Of a stretch of 51,728 bases of DNA, positions 8,871 to 18,114 are shown piece by piece. Numbering within the stretch: position 1 is the first letter of the stretch; each line of letters opens with the position of its first letter. The position numbers and the translations under genes are program-made. Below the pieces are notes generated by a model, which made no database searches, had not been told where the DNA came from, and saw only the letters and a program-made list of their open reading frames with translations. This stretch comes from Pseudomonadota bacterium (lineage in GTDB: Bacteria > Pseudomonadota > Alphaproteobacteria > SHVP01), in NCBI GenBank assembly GCA_027622715.1, contig JAQBYN010000020.1, forward strand, positions 1-51,728, given 5' to 3'.

Positions 8871-10159
8871 GCGACAGAATTGCCTATATCAACGCACGCT
8901 TGCTGGACCCGGCGACGGGCACAGACGGCCCCGGCGATGTGCTGACTATCGGTGACGAAATCGCTGATGTCGGCGCACTTTTCGGCGGTGGACTACCTGA
9001 TGGAAGCATCGTCATTGACTGCGGCGGCCATTGTCTGGCGCCAGGTCTGATTGACATGATGGCGACGTTAGGTGAGCCCGGACGCGAGCATAAGGAAACG
9101 ATTGCCACCGGCACCCGGGCAGCAGCCGTTGGCGGCGTTACGACGGTGATCGCGTCACCCGACACCCGTCCGATCATCGACGAAATCGCGCTGGTCGAAT
9201 TTGTCGAGCGACACGCGCAAGCCACCGGCCAGGTCCGCGTCTTGCCTGCCGCGACCATCACCAAGGGAATGGGCGGTCAGGAGATGACGGAATTCGGCCT
9301 GCTGATGGAGGCAGGCGCCGTCCTGTTTACTGATGGATACAAGAGCATCGTTAATGCGCAAGTCATGCGGCGTGCGCTGTCCTACGCGTCCAACTTCAAC
9401 GCGCTGATTTCCCACCACACCGAGGTACCTGAGTTGGTCGGCGACGGTGTGATGAACGACGGTGAAACGGCAACCCGCTTGGGGCTGAGCGGCATTCCCG
9501 GCATAGCGGAAACCATCATGCTGGAGCGCGATATTCGGATCGTCGAGTTGACGGGCGGACGTTACCACGCGTCGTCGATATCGACCGCCGACTCCGTCGC
9601 CGTGGTACGCCGCGCCAAGGACAAGGGGCTACGGGTTACCTGTGGGGTTGCGCCTTATCATTTCGCCCTCAACGAGAACGAAGTCGGTCACTATCGGACG
9701 TTCGCGAAGGTGAGCCCGCCGCTACGCGGTGAGCGCGACCGCGAAGCGATTGTTGAAGGTTTAGCGGACGGTACGGTCGATGTAATCGCAAGCCATCACC
9801 GTCCGGAAGATCCCGAAGCCAAGCGGCTCCCCTTCGCCCAGGCTGCATATGGCGCCGTTGGGCTAGAGACCTTGTGGCCGATCAGCCTCGAGCTCTATCA
9901 CAAAGGACTAGTCTCTCTGCTCGACCTTCTTGCTCGTTTGACGCTTGGACCGGCAACTATCCTTGGTCTGCCGCAGGGTCGCTTAGCACGGGGCGCACCA
10001 GCCGACCTGCTGATATTCGACGCCGATACGCCGTCACGAATTGATGCGGCCACGTTTCAGAGCAAATCGAAAAATTCGCCGTTCGATCAGCGGCCCGTCC
10101 AAGGCCGCGTCATGCGCACGGTGGTCTCCGGCGCGACTGTCTACGAACAACGTTCGTGA
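8867..10159 (+). CDS. Dihydroorotase-like protein PyrC' (probably non-catalytic ATCase partner)
   Basis: 430 aa, amidohydrolase fold: beta-sandwich start ([26 protein letters not shown]), [35 protein letters not shown], then C-terminal [13 protein letters not shown] and [15 protein letters not shown]. Active dihydroorotases have a metal-binding D-x-H-x-H at the first motif and an Asp in a TDHAPH-type loop; here the first motif is D-M-M-A-T-L and the later one [10 protein letters not shown], so key ligands are absent. Inactive PyrC' paralogues that stabilise PyrB dodecamers are known in Pseudomonas and are common beside pyrB in Alphaproteobacteria. A separate active PyrC should exist elsewhere. 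The start overlaps the pyrB stop. Confidence 0.88.
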   Translation: MSDRIAYINARLLDPATGTDGPGDVLTIGDEIADVGALFGGGLPDGSIVIDCGGHCLAPGLIDMMATLGEPGREHKETIATGTRAAAVGGVTTVIASPDTRPIIDEIALVEFVERHAQATGQVRVLPAATITKGMGGQEMTEFGLLMEAGAVLFTDGYKSIVNAQVMRRALSYASNFNALISHHTEVPELVGDGVMNDGETATRLGLSGIPGIAETIMLERDIRIVELTGGRYHASSISTADSVAVVRRAKDKGLRVTCGVAPYHFALNENEVGHYRTFAKVSPPLRGERDREAIVEGLADGTVDVIASHHRPEDPEAKRLPFAQAAYGAVGLETLWPISLELYHKGLVSLLDLLARLTLGPATILGLPQGRLARGAPADLLIFDADTPSRIDAATFQSKSKNSPFDQRPVQGRVMRTVVSGATVYEQRS

Positions 10160-10165
10160 GCGGCA

Positions 10166-10975
10166 ATGCCTGATCCAGTCGGCGACATCTCCTTCATCTG
10201 GCCGTACTTTGCGGTCTTCATTGCCGCCTATCTGATCGGGTCGATCCCGTTCGGACTAATCGTGACGCGGTTCGCGGGCCTCGGCGACATCCGAAAAATA
10301 GGTTCGGGCAACATTGGAGCGACGAACGTTCTGCGGACCGGCCGTCGTTCACTCGCCGCCCTGACGCTCATCCTTGACGCCAGCAAAGGCGCGATACCGG
10401 TGGTGTTGGCCGACCACTTCTTGTTTCGCGATCAGGCGATCATGGCCGGCGCCGGCGCGCTGCTTGGTCACATGCTCCCTATATGGCTGATCGCCTCCAG
10501 TAAGCACGGCATTGGGTTTGCGCTACGCGAATCGATTCTCTTGGTTGTTGGCGCTGGCGTCACCTTGTTGGGAAAGGAACTCATCAGCGTTGCCGGCGCG
10601 GCGTTGCTGGCGTCCAGTACGATCTTCGCTTGGGGGGGCAAAGGGGTCGCCACCGGGCTCGGCGTCCTCCTCGCAATAAACCCGCCAATCGGCGTCCTCG
10701 CATGCGCCACGTGGCTGATTCTGGCTCTGGTCTTTCGATACTCCTCCTTAGCGGCAGTGGGCGCTTTTGTTACCGCACCTGTTTACGCCGTGATCTTGTC
10801 CAACGTGCCGCTGGATGGCGCTTATTGGTCGGATCCGCAAAGAGTGGAATTTTCGATTTTCGTGGCTGTAGTCATCTTGATCAGGCACGGCGACAACATC
10901 GGGCGGTTGCTCACCGGCGTGGAACCAAAGATCGGAAAGCGCACAGGAGGACCGGACGCCGCGAGGGGAGAATGA
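10166..10975 (+). CDS. plsY: Glycerol-3-phosphate acyltransferase PlsY with an internal insertion
   Basis: 269 aa; most PlsY are about 190-220. Transfers acyl from acyl-phosphate to glycerol-3-phosphate at the inner membrane, the first step of phospholipid synthesis. Motif 1: KIGSGNIGATNVLRTGR (about 44-60). Motif 2 normally reads GHxxPxW, about four residues, then GGKGVAT; here GHMLPIW (about 102-108) and GGKGVATGLG (about 158) are separated by 49 residues that include two hydrophobic stretches (ILLVVGAGVTLLG, LISVAGAALLASSTIFAW). Motif 3: RHGDNIGRLLTG near the C-terminus. The reading frame is intact. It starts 6 bp after pyrC' and ends 4 bp before dprA. Confidence 0.9.
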   Translation: MPDPVGDISFIWPYFAVFIAAYLIGSIPFGLIVTRFAGLGDIRKIGSGNIGATNVLRTGRRSLAALTLILDASKGAIPVVLADHFLFRDQAIMAGAGALLGHMLPIWLIASSKHGIGFALRESILLVVGAGVTLLGKELISVAGAALLASSTIFAWGGKGVATGLGVLLAINPPIGVLACATWLILALVFRYSSLAAVGAFVTAPVYAVILSNVPLDGAYWSDPQRVEFSIFVAVVILIRHGDNIGRLLTGVEPKIGKRTGGPDAARGE

Positions 10976-10979
10976 CGCT

Positions 10980-12080
10980 GTGGCCGTTGCGCACCGCGAG
11001 ATTGTCGACAGGCTGCGGCTCATCCGAAGCGAGTCCGTCGGGCCAGTTACCTATCGCGAATTGGTCCGCCGCTTTGGCACCGCAGGCGAAGCCCTAAGGG
11101 CCATTCAAGACCTTTCCCGCCGCGGCGGACGACAGACACCCCTTCGCCTCGGCAAGGCTGCCGATGCTGAAGCTGAGCTGGCCATGGCCGCGGAACAAGG
11201 CGCCCAAGTTGTCATGCACGGTGATGCCGCCTACCCGGCCCTGTTGCACGAAATACCCGATGCCCCGCCGATCCTATATGCTCTAGGCGACATCGCTATC
11301 CTGAACAATGACGCTGTCGCAATCGTCGGCGCGCGCAATGCGTCTGCCATCGGCATGCGCTTTGCGCGTGAACTCGCGACCGATTTGGGCCGCAGCAATA
11401 TCGTGGTCGTGTCAGGCCTTGCCCGCGGCATCGATGCGGCCGCCCATCGCGGCGCGATCGACACCGCAACAATCGCCGTTGTCGCCGGCGGCCTTGATCA
11501 AATCTATCCGCCCGAGAACGAAGGGCTGTTTCGCGAGATTTGCGAAAAGGGATGCGTCATTTCGGAAATGCCACCCGGCACGGTGCCCCAGGCGCGCCAT
11601 TTCCCGCGTCGCAATCGGATCGTCTCGGGGTCGTCGAAGGCCGTCATTGTCGTTGAGGGCGCTACGCGATCAGGCTCGCTCATTACGGCGCGGCTTGCGG
11701 GCGAGCAGGGCCGCGATGTCTTGGCTGTTCCCGGTTCACCGCTCGACCCGCGCGCCCGTGGCCCCAATGCATTGATCCGGCAAGGTGCGGCGATCTGCGA
11801 ATCGGTCGATGATGTGCTCGCAGCGCTGAGCCTGCCGCGACTGCCTTCGACACGGAACAACGATGACGAGGTGGATCCGGTGCACGATTTCGGAAACGAC
11901 GATACCGAAGCAACACAACGCCACATTCTCGAACGCCTCTCTGTCGCGCCGGTGGACATCGATGAACTCGCGCGAAGCTGCAATGTCCCCTCGCTGCTTG
12001 TGAGCACGTCACTCCTCGAACTGGAGCTCGCCGGACGGGTCCAACGCCTTCCAGGCCATCGCGTCCAATTGTCGGGGTGA
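10980..12080 (+). CDS. dprA: DNA-processing protein DprA (Smf)
   Basis: 366 aa from GTG 10980. DprA loads RecA on incoming single-stranded DNA during transformation. N-terminal SAM-like helical part (IVDRLRLIRSESVGPVTYRELVRRFG), a Rossmann-like core (about 80-290) with AIVGARNASAIG, VVSGLARGIDAAAHRGA, TIAVVAGGLDQIYPPEN, HFPRRNRIVSGSSKAVIVVEGATRSGSLITARLA and VPGSPLDPRARGPNALIRQGA, and a C-terminal winged-helix (about 310-366: ILERLSVAPVDIDELARS). A competing ATG at 10972 overlaps the plsY stop but is out of frame and closes early. The GTG follows plsY by 4 bp; GAGGGG at 10963-10968 is a plausible ribosome binding site. Confidence 0.95.
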   Translation: MAVAHREIVDRLRLIRSESVGPVTYRELVRRFGTAGEALRAIQDLSRRGGRQTPLRLGKAADAEAELAMAAEQGAQVVMHGDAAYPALLHEIPDAPPILYALGDIAILNNDAVAIVGARNASAIGMRFARELATDLGRSNIVVVSGLARGIDAAAHRGAIDTATIAVVAGGLDQIYPPENEGLFREICEKGCVISEMPPGTVPQARHFPRRNRIVSGSSKAVIVVEGATRSGSLITARLAGEQGRDVLAVPGSPLDPRARGPNALIRQGAAICESVDDVLAALSLPRLPSTRNNDDEVDPVHDFGNDDTEATQRHILERLSVAPVDIDELARSCNVPSLLVSTSLLELELAGRVQRLPGHRVQLSG

Positions 12081-12243
12081 CTCCGCGGCCATTGCAGCGA
12101 TACCCAGACAACGCAGGACCGAGGGGTTCCGGGCTCTTTATGCCTGCTGTGTACGTGCGGAGCGCGCGTTAAGCTGCTGCGATCCTTAACAAATTCTTCA
12201 ACCGGCCTTTGTTAGGGTTCACGGACGGCGCGATGGCTCACAA

Positions 12244-12272
12244 TTGACACTGCCTTCGCTTTTAGACTAAGT
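12244..12272 (+). promoter_or_regulatory. Candidate -35 element ahead of topA
   Basis: A perfect TTGACA lies at 12244-12249 in the 265-bp space between dprA and topA, the largest gap in the plus-strand run, suggesting topA can be transcribed separately. No good -10 sits at 16-18 bp; TAGACT (12263-12268) is at an unusually short 13-bp spacing. The rest of 12081-12345 shows nothing I recognise. Confidence 0.3.
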
Positions 12273-12345
12273 GCTGGCCGCTCAACATCCGCCCTAGGCC
12301 GCGTTGAGTATCAACGACGAGCCCGAAAACCATAACGCACACCCT

Positions 12346-15027
12346 ATGAACGTTGTCGTCGTCGAATCACCCGCCAAGGCAAAGACGATCAACAAGTATC
12401 TTGGTGACGACTATATTGTGCTGGCAAGCTACGGCCACGTGCGCGATCTGCCTTCAAAAAACGGCTCTGTCGATCCTGATGCCGATTTCGCGATGACATA
12501 TGAAATCGACGCCGGTTCGGCCAAACACCTCAAGGCTATTGCTCAGGCTTTGAAAGGTTCGGATCGCCTCTTCCTCGCAACCGATCCGGATCGCGAAGGC
12601 GAAGCAATCGCCTGGCATGTCTACGCCGCGCTGGGCGAGATGAAGGCGTGCAAGGGCGTCGAGGTGAAACGTGTGGTGTTCCACGAGATCACCAAGAGCG
12701 CGGTTCAAGAAGCCATGCTGCATCCGCGCGATATCGACATGGATTTGGTCAATGCGCAGCAAGCGCGTCGCGCGCTGGACTATTTAGTCGGGTTCACGCT
12801 TTCGCCGGTGCTCTGGCGCAAACTGCCGGGGGCCCGTTCGGCCGGCCGGGTTCAATCTGTGGCGTTGCGTTTGATTTGCGAGCGCGAGCTCGACATCGAC
12901 AAGTTCGTGCCCCAGGAATATTGGTCGATTGCGGCGGACTTTCGGACCGGCGATGGCTCAATTCTTCCGGCCCGACTGGTTCAGCTTCGCGGCAAAAAGC
13001 TCGATAAATTTTCCCTCGCCAATGAAGCCGACGCGCAAAGCGCGCTCGCCCTCATCCAGGCGTCACCCGGGTTCGCTGTGGCCGACGTTGCGGCCAAGGA
13101 AACCGCCCGACACCCACCACCGCCATTCACGACCTCGACCCTCCAGCAGGAGGCGTCCCGCAAATTGCGCTTTGCGGCGCGGCGGACGATGCAGGTCGCT
13201 CAGCGACTCTACGAGGGCGTCACGCTCGGCGGCGAGGTGACGGGTCTTATTACCTACATGCGCACCGATGGTGTTCAGATCGCCAACGAAGCTGTGGCCG
13301 GTTGCCGTCAGGTGATTGGTAGCCAGTACGGCGCGCCCTACGTCCCCGACAGCCCGCGGGTCTATAAGACGAAAGCCAAGAACGCCCAAGAGGCGCATGA
13401 GGCAATTCGCCCGACAGATCTGAGCCGGCTGCCAAGCGATATGGCGAAATACCTTTCGGCTGAACAAGCCCAACTCTATGAGCTTGTGTGGAAACGAACG
13501 ATCGCGAGTCAGATGGCGAGTGCGCGCCTAGAGAATGCGAGCATCGATATTTCCGCGGTTGACGGCAACAGCGCCTTTCGTGCAACAGGCCAAATCATTC
13601 TCTTTGACGGCTTTCTGAAATTCTACCAAGAGGGCCGCGACGACGTCTCGAGCGACGACGCCGATGACAGCGATCGTGCCTTGCCGAAGGTCGCGGTGAA
13701 AGACCCGCTGGAGCACGGCGAGGTCAAGCCCGCACAACACTTCACCGAACCACCGCCGCGTTTCACCGAGGCCACGCTTGTGAAGCGGCTTGAGGAACTT
13801 GGTATCGGCCGTCCCTCGACCTACGCCTCAATCCTGTCGGTCTTGCAGGACCGAAACTACGTTCGACTGGAGAAGTCGCGATTCTTTGCGGAGGATCGTG
13901 GCCAGTTGGTAACGGCGTTCCTGGTGAGCTTCTTCGAGCGGTATGTTGAGTACGACTTCACGGCCGATCTTGAAAACCAACTCGATGAAGTGTCGGCAGG
14001 CAATGTCGATTGGAAAAGCGTTCTGACAGCGTTCTGGCGCGATTTTACCATCGCTGTCGGCGGCACCAAAGAGCTTCGCGTTCGCGAGGTCTTGGACTCG
14101 TTGAATGAAATTTTGGCTGACCACGTTTTCCACCCAAACGAAGACGGCGGCGATCCGCGCAAGTGTCGCGCCTGCGAAAGCGGGTCCTTGAGCATCAAGC
14201 TGGGTAAATTCGGCGCCTTCGTCGGCTGCTCAAACTACCCGGAATGCCGTTTCACCCGCGCGTTGGGCGATGCCGGCGAGGGCGACAACGGGTTGGTCGG
14301 CCCACGTGAACTCGGGGCTGACCCGACCACCGAAGAAGCCATTACGGTTCGCAAAGGCCCCTACGGGTTCTACATCCAGCGTGGTGAGGCTGAAGGCGAT
14401 ACCAAGCCAAAGCGGGTCACGATCCCAAAAGGCGCCGACCCCCACGAGCTGAAACTCGACGAAGCGGTGCGGTTCCTGTCGCTCCCACGGGAGATCGGCA
14501 AGCATCCCGAAACAAGTAAGAAGATCAGTGCGGGCATAGGGCGTTTTGGTCCCTATATTCGGCACGACGGTGATTACCGGTCCCTGGGCGATGACGAAGA
14601 TATTCTGTCGGTTGGGCTCAATCGCGCGGTAGCGCTCCTCGCGGAGCCCAAACGCCGCCGCGGCCCAAAGGTCCTCAAAGCATTGGGCGAGCATCCAAGC
14701 GACGCCAAGGCAGTCGCCGTCCTCGAGGGCCGCTACGGTCCCTACGTTAATCATGGCTCAACCAATGCGACGTTGCCGGGCGGGACCGAACCGGCGGAGG
14801 TCACACTCGAAGTCGCCCTGAGCCTGTTGGCTGAGCGCGAATTGAAGACCGGCGGCGGGAAGAAAACCAAGAAGCCGGCCGCTAAGAAAGCCAAAGCAAA
14901 AAAGGCCAAAGCGAAAAAGGCCAAAGCGAAGCCGAGCGCCAAGGGTAAAGCCAAGAAACCGCGGGCCGCATCCAAACCGGTGAGCAAGACAGCCAAGCCA
15001 GAACCGGCTGCCGCGACTGAAGACTAG
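12346..15027 (+). CDS. topA: DNA topoisomerase I
   Basis: 893 aa from ATG 12346 (MNVVVVESPAKAKTINKYLG), the canonical start; an in-frame TTG at 12304 would add 14 poorly conserved residues. Relaxes negative supercoils by single-strand passage. Toprim domain with FLATDPDREGEAIAWH, the DNA gate with PGARSAGRVQSVALRLICERE, catalytic Tyr in GLITYMRTDGV, and IGRPSTYASILSVLQDR. One Cys4 zinc finger remains (CRACESG...GCSNYPEC, around residues 610-640), then TOPRIM-C repeats each starting with a GRFGPYI/GRYGPYV-like phrase. The extreme C-terminus is a Lys/Ala-rich tail with KKAKA units, as often seen in alphaproteobacterial TopA and thought to aid DNA binding. Its stop is 4 bp before rnr. Confidence 0.97.
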   Translation: MNVVVVESPAKAKTINKYLGDDYIVLASYGHVRDLPSKNGSVDPDADFAMTYEIDAGSAKHLKAIAQALKGSDRLFLATDPDREGEAIAWHVYAALGEMKACKGVEVKRVVFHEITKSAVQEAMLHPRDIDMDLVNAQQARRALDYLVGFTLSPVLWRKLPGARSAGRVQSVALRLICERELDIDKFVPQEYWSIAADFRTGDGSILPARLVQLRGKKLDKFSLANEADAQSALALIQASPGFAVADVAAKETARHPPPPFTTSTLQQEASRKLRFAARRTMQVAQRLYEGVTLGGEVTGLITYMRTDGVQIANEAVAGCRQVIGSQYGAPYVPDSPRVYKTKAKNAQEAHEAIRPTDLSRLPSDMAKYLSAEQAQLYELVWKRTIASQMASARLENASIDISAVDGNSAFRATGQIILFDGFLKFYQEGRDDVSSDDADDSDRALPKVAVKDPLEHGEVKPAQHFTEPPPRFTEATLVKRLEELGIGRPSTYASILSVLQDRNYVRLEKSRFFAEDRGQLVTAFLVSFFERYVEYDFTADLENQLDEVSAGNVDWKSVLTAFWRDFTIAVGGTKELRVREVLDSLNEILADHVFHPNEDGGDPRKCRACESGSLSIKLGKFGAFVGCSNYPECRFTRALGDAGEGDNGLVGPRELGADPTTEEAITVRKGPYGFYIQRGEAEGDTKPKRVTIPKGADPHELKLDEAVRFLSLPREIGKHPETSKKISAGIGRFGPYIRHDGDYRSLGDDEDILSVGLNRAVALLAEPKRRRGPKVLKALGEHPSDAKAVAVLEGRYGPYVNHGSTNATLPGGTEPAEVTLEVALSLLAERELKTGGGKKTKKPAAKKAKAKKAKAKKAKAKPSAKGKAKKPRAASKPVSKTAKPEPAAATED

Positions 15028-15031
15028 GCGC

Positions 15032-17263
15032 ATGGCCCCCGGCGGACGCGCTGCGCACTTCCCGACGCGAGACGAAATACTCCGCTACATCCAAGACAAT
15101 CCGGAACACGCGAGCAAACGCGAAGTGGCCCGCGCGTTCGCCATCAAAGGCGATGCGCGCAAACAGCTCAATAGCATCATTCGCGAGCTCATCGACGAGG
15201 GAAGCTTGGAGCGGCGACGGGGCCGCCGAATTGGCGACCCGACAAAACTGCCCAACGTCACGACTCTTGAAATTAGCGATGTTGACGTGGACGGCGAACT
15301 TTGGTGCCGGCCGTTGCAATGGGAGTCCGAGAAAGAGGCGCCGCGGATCCTCTTAATCCCGGACAAGCGGCGCGCCGGCGTACCGGCACTGGGACCGGGC
15401 GATCGGGTGCTGGCACGGCTAGTCGAAAAAGAAGCCGGTACCTACGAGGCGCGCATCATGCGGGTCATCGGCCGCGGGCCGGATCGCATGGTCGGCGTAT
15501 TTGAGCTGGTGGGCGGCCAGGGTCGCATTCATCCGGCGAACCGAAACGGGCGCGATTTGTGGGTGTCGGGCGCCGACAGCGGCGGCGCCGAGCCAGGCGA
15601 CTTGGTCCAAGCAGATGTCTTGCCGGCGCGCCGACTCGGCCTCGAACAAGGCCGGGTCGTTGAACGAATTGGCAGAAAAGACAATCCGCGCGCGCTCAGC
15701 CTCATCTCGATACACACGCACGACTTGCCGACGCGCTTCAACCCTGACTCGGTAGCCTTGGCCGAAGTCGCCGCAGTGCCGCCACTCGGCAAACGAACCG
15801 ACTTGCGCACCGTTCCCCTGGTGACCATCGATCCGGAGGACGCCCGCGACTTCGACGATGCGGTGTGGGCAGAACCCGACGACGATCCGGCCAATCCCGG
15901 CGGCTGGCACCTGCTGGTCGCCATCGCCGATGTAGCCCACTACGTCCGGAGCGGATCGGCGCTCGACGGCGATGCCATAAAGCGGGGCAATTCAGCTTAT
16001 TTTCCGGACCGCGTCGTGCCCATGCTGCCCGAAGCGTTGTCCAGCGGAGTCTGCTCCCTTCGGCCCAACGAAGAACGCGCGTGCATGGCCGTCGAAGCGT
16101 GGATCGACCGTGAGGGCAACAAGCGTAAGCACCGCTTTGTGCGCGGTCTGATGCGCTCGGTGCACCGGTTCACCTATGCGCAGGCGCAGGCGCTATTCGA
16201 GGCCGAGGACGATACCGGGGCGCTCAGAGATCAAATCGTGATGCCGCTGTACCGCGCCCACGATGCGCTGATGAAGGCACGCCAGAAACGAGGACCACTT
16301 GCCCTCAACCTCCCCGAACGGGTGGTCCGGCTGGCGACCGACGGCGACATCGTGTCGGTCGAACCGCGTGTTCCGTTACGAAGCCACCAGCTCATCGAAG
16401 ATTTCATGATCCTCGCCAACGTCTGCGCGGCTGAGACGCTGGAGGAGAAGAAGACGCCCTGCATGTACCGAATTCACGACGAACCTGATCGCGAGAAACT
16501 CGCCGCCCTTCGAGATTTCCTCAAAACGATGGATCTCAATCTGGCACCAGGACAGGTCCTCAAGCCGAAGGCGTTCAACGCCATCCTCGCAAAAGCTGAG
16601 GGGTCGCCAGCCGAGCATCTGGTCCACCAGGTGGTTCTGCGTTCCCAGTCCCAGGCCGTCTACAGCCCGGACAACATCGGCCATTTCGGTCTCGCCCTGC
16701 CGAGGTACGCGCACTTCACGTCGCCCATTCGGCGCTACGCCGACTTGTTGGTTCACCGCGGCCTAATTGCGGCCTGCAACCTCGGCAACGATGGCCTGCC
16801 ACGAAACGATCCGACCGACTGGCGCCAAGTCGGCGAACGCATTTCGCGCGCCGAGCGCCGCGCGATGGCGGCTGAGCGTGATGCCATCGACCGATTTACG
16901 GCGCTATTCTTGAGCGAGAAGGTCGGCGCCCAATTCGAAGGCCGGGTCAGCGGGGTTTCGCGCTTCGGGCTCTTTGTTGCGCTTGAGGAAAGCGGCGCCG
17001 ACGGGTTGGTGCCCATTCGAACTTTAGGCGCCGAGTTCTTCCAGCATGACGAAGCCCAGCACGCGTTGTTCGGCGAGCGCACCGGCGAGACCTGGCGACT
17101 TGGCGATGTGGTCACCGTCAAACTGCTGGAAGCCGATCCGATTGGCGGCCGGATGCGCTTGGAGATCGTGAGCGATGCGCCGGCGCGCAGCGCACCTGGA
17201 GCGAAAAAGCGGCCCCCAAAGGGGCGAAGCCACGGCGGAAGACGGGGCGGAAAAAGGCGATAA
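15032..17263 (+). CDS. rnr: Ribonuclease R
   Basis: 743 aa, a processive 3'-5' exoribonuclease able to unwind structured RNA. N-terminal winged-helix region (about 12-60), cold-shock domains, catalytic RNB domain with TIDPEDARDFDDAVWAE (four metal-binding Asp, about 268-284), VAIADVAHYVRSGSALD, FPDRVVPMLPEALSSGVCSL, and HFTSPIRRYADLLVHR near its end. An S1 domain follows (GAQFEGRVSGVSRFGLFVAL) and the tail is basic (KKRPPKGRSHGGRRGGKRR), typical for RNase R rather than RNase II. Start ATG 15032 lies 4 bp after topA; the topA-rnr pairing is common in Alphaproteobacteria. Confidence 0.96.
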   Translation: MAPGGRAAHFPTRDEILRYIQDNPEHASKREVARAFAIKGDARKQLNSIIRELIDEGSLERRRGRRIGDPTKLPNVTTLEISDVDVDGELWCRPLQWESEKEAPRILLIPDKRRAGVPALGPGDRVLARLVEKEAGTYEARIMRVIGRGPDRMVGVFELVGGQGRIHPANRNGRDLWVSGADSGGAEPGDLVQADVLPARRLGLEQGRVVERIGRKDNPRALSLISIHTHDLPTRFNPDSVALAEVAAVPPLGKRTDLRTVPLVTIDPEDARDFDDAVWAEPDDDPANPGGWHLLVAIADVAHYVRSGSALDGDAIKRGNSAYFPDRVVPMLPEALSSGVCSLRPNEERACMAVEAWIDREGNKRKHRFVRGLMRSVHRFTYAQAQALFEAEDDTGALRDQIVMPLYRAHDALMKARQKRGPLALNLPERVVRLATDGDIVSVEPRVPLRSHQLIEDFMILANVCAAETLEEKKTPCMYRIHDEPDREKLAALRDFLKTMDLNLAPGQVLKPKAFNAILAKAEGSPAEHLVHQVVLRSQSQAVYSPDNIGHFGLALPRYAHFTSPIRRYADLLVHRGLIAACNLGNDGLPRNDPTDWRQVGERISRAERRAMAAERDAIDRFTALFLSEKVGAQFEGRVSGVSRFGLFVALEESGADGLVPIRTLGAEFFQHDEAQHALFGERTGETWRLGDVVTVKLLEADPIGGRMRLEIVSDAPARSAPGAKKRPPKGRSHGGRRGGKRR

Positions 17264-17286
17264 GCCCGATGTCAACGCATGGCGCT

Positions 17287-17316
17287 GTTCTACCGGCGGT
17301 TTTTCTCAGGTAGAAC
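17287..17316 (+). repeat. 8-bp inverted repeat in the rnr-NUDIX spacer
   Basis: GTTCTACC (17287-17294) and GGTAGAAC (17309-17316) are perfect inverted copies with a 14-nt loop, ending 7 bp before the preferred NUDIX start. It is not followed by a T-run, so not an intrinsic terminator. It could be an mRNA hairpin or an operator; the role is unknown. Confidence 0.45.
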
Positions 17317-17323
17317 ACGTCTA

Positions 17324-18064
17324 ATGACCAGCCTTCATGCCAAAGCAAAGTATCCGCGCGATGCGGCCAGTCTTATTTTGGTTCGCCAGAAAAGCAGTGA
17401 GGCCGAAGTCCTTATGGGCCGGCGCCCCAAGCGCCAAGCATTCATGCCCGACGTTTACGTTTTCCCCGGCGGCGCGGTCGATCGGCGCGACGGGTTTGCG
17501 GAGATCGCCAGCGATTACCATCCGTCCGTTAACGATGCGCTGACCCGCCACTGCACAGCGCACCGCGCTCGTGCGCTCGGCCTTGCGGCCATTCGAGAGA
17601 CCTATGAGGAAACCGGCCTGATGTTTGGCCTTGCCGCGCAGACATTCGCGCCAAAGCCACCGCAGGGTTGGACGGCCTTTGCCGAAGCTGGAATCAAGCC
17701 AACGCTGAGCGCCCTTGGTTTCGTGGCGCGCGCTATTACCCCCATGGGGCCACCGCGGCGGTTTCATGCGCGGTTCTTTTTGGGCGATGCGCGCCATCTG
17801 CATGGCACACTTGCCGACACCGACGAATTGCTCGACTTGAGGTGGGTCCCGCTAAGCCAAGCTGGGGCGCTACCCCTCGCCGGGGTCACGGAATTGGTGA
17901 TCAAAGAAGTTGGCCGCGCACTATCGCAACGGCCGGAAGACGACGCCCGCCAGGGAATTCCCGTCATTACGCGACGAATGGGAAAGCGGGTGATCCGCTA
18001 CGAAATGGGCGACGGGCGAATCGTTCGCGGTCTTTTTGAGTCTGCGTTGGATCCAAATCCCTAG
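17324..18064 (+). CDS. NUDIX hydrolase, NUDT19-like split Nudix box
   Basis: 246 aa from ATG 17324; an in-frame ATG at 17279 would add 15 residues but would put the 8-bp inverted repeat inside coding sequence. Domain start RDAASLILVRQKSSEAEVLMGRR, then FPGGAVDRRDGF, and about 45 residues later the Nudix helix AAIRETYEETGL. In most family members the glycines and the REXXEEXGU helix are adjacent; the separation is typical of the NUDT7/NUDT19 CoA-diphosphatase-like branch, so hydrolysis of CoA or a related diphosphate is possible but unproven. Cytosolic. Follows rnr; in many alphaproteobacteria NUDIX and rpmG lie together after rnr. Confidence 0.85.
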   Translation: MTSLHAKAKYPRDAASLILVRQKSSEAEVLMGRRPKRQAFMPDVYVFPGGAVDRRDGFAEIASDYHPSVNDALTRHCTAHRARALGLAAIRETYEETGLMFGLAAQTFAPKPPQGWTAFAEAGIKPTLSALGFVARAITPMGPPRRFHARFFLGDARHLHGTLADTDELLDLRWVPLSQAGALPLAGVTELVIKEVGRALSQRPEDDARQGIPVITRRMGKRVIRYEMGDGRIVRGLFESALDPNP

Positions 18065-18114
18065 CTTGACTCCGCGTCCGGCAGTCAACACCCTAGTGCG
18101 GCGCACCGGAGAGC

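Noticed and set aside
10972-11097. ATG overlapping the plsY stop as an alternative dprA start
   Set aside because: Out of frame with the DprA sequence and closes after about 40 codons. An ancestral frameshift at the dprA start is possible but GTG 10980 gives a complete protein.
14870-15020. KKAKA-type repeats at the topA 3' end as a possible sequencing artefact
   Set aside because: Lys/Ala-rich tails are normal for alphaproteobacterial TopA, the frame is intact and codon choice varies between units.
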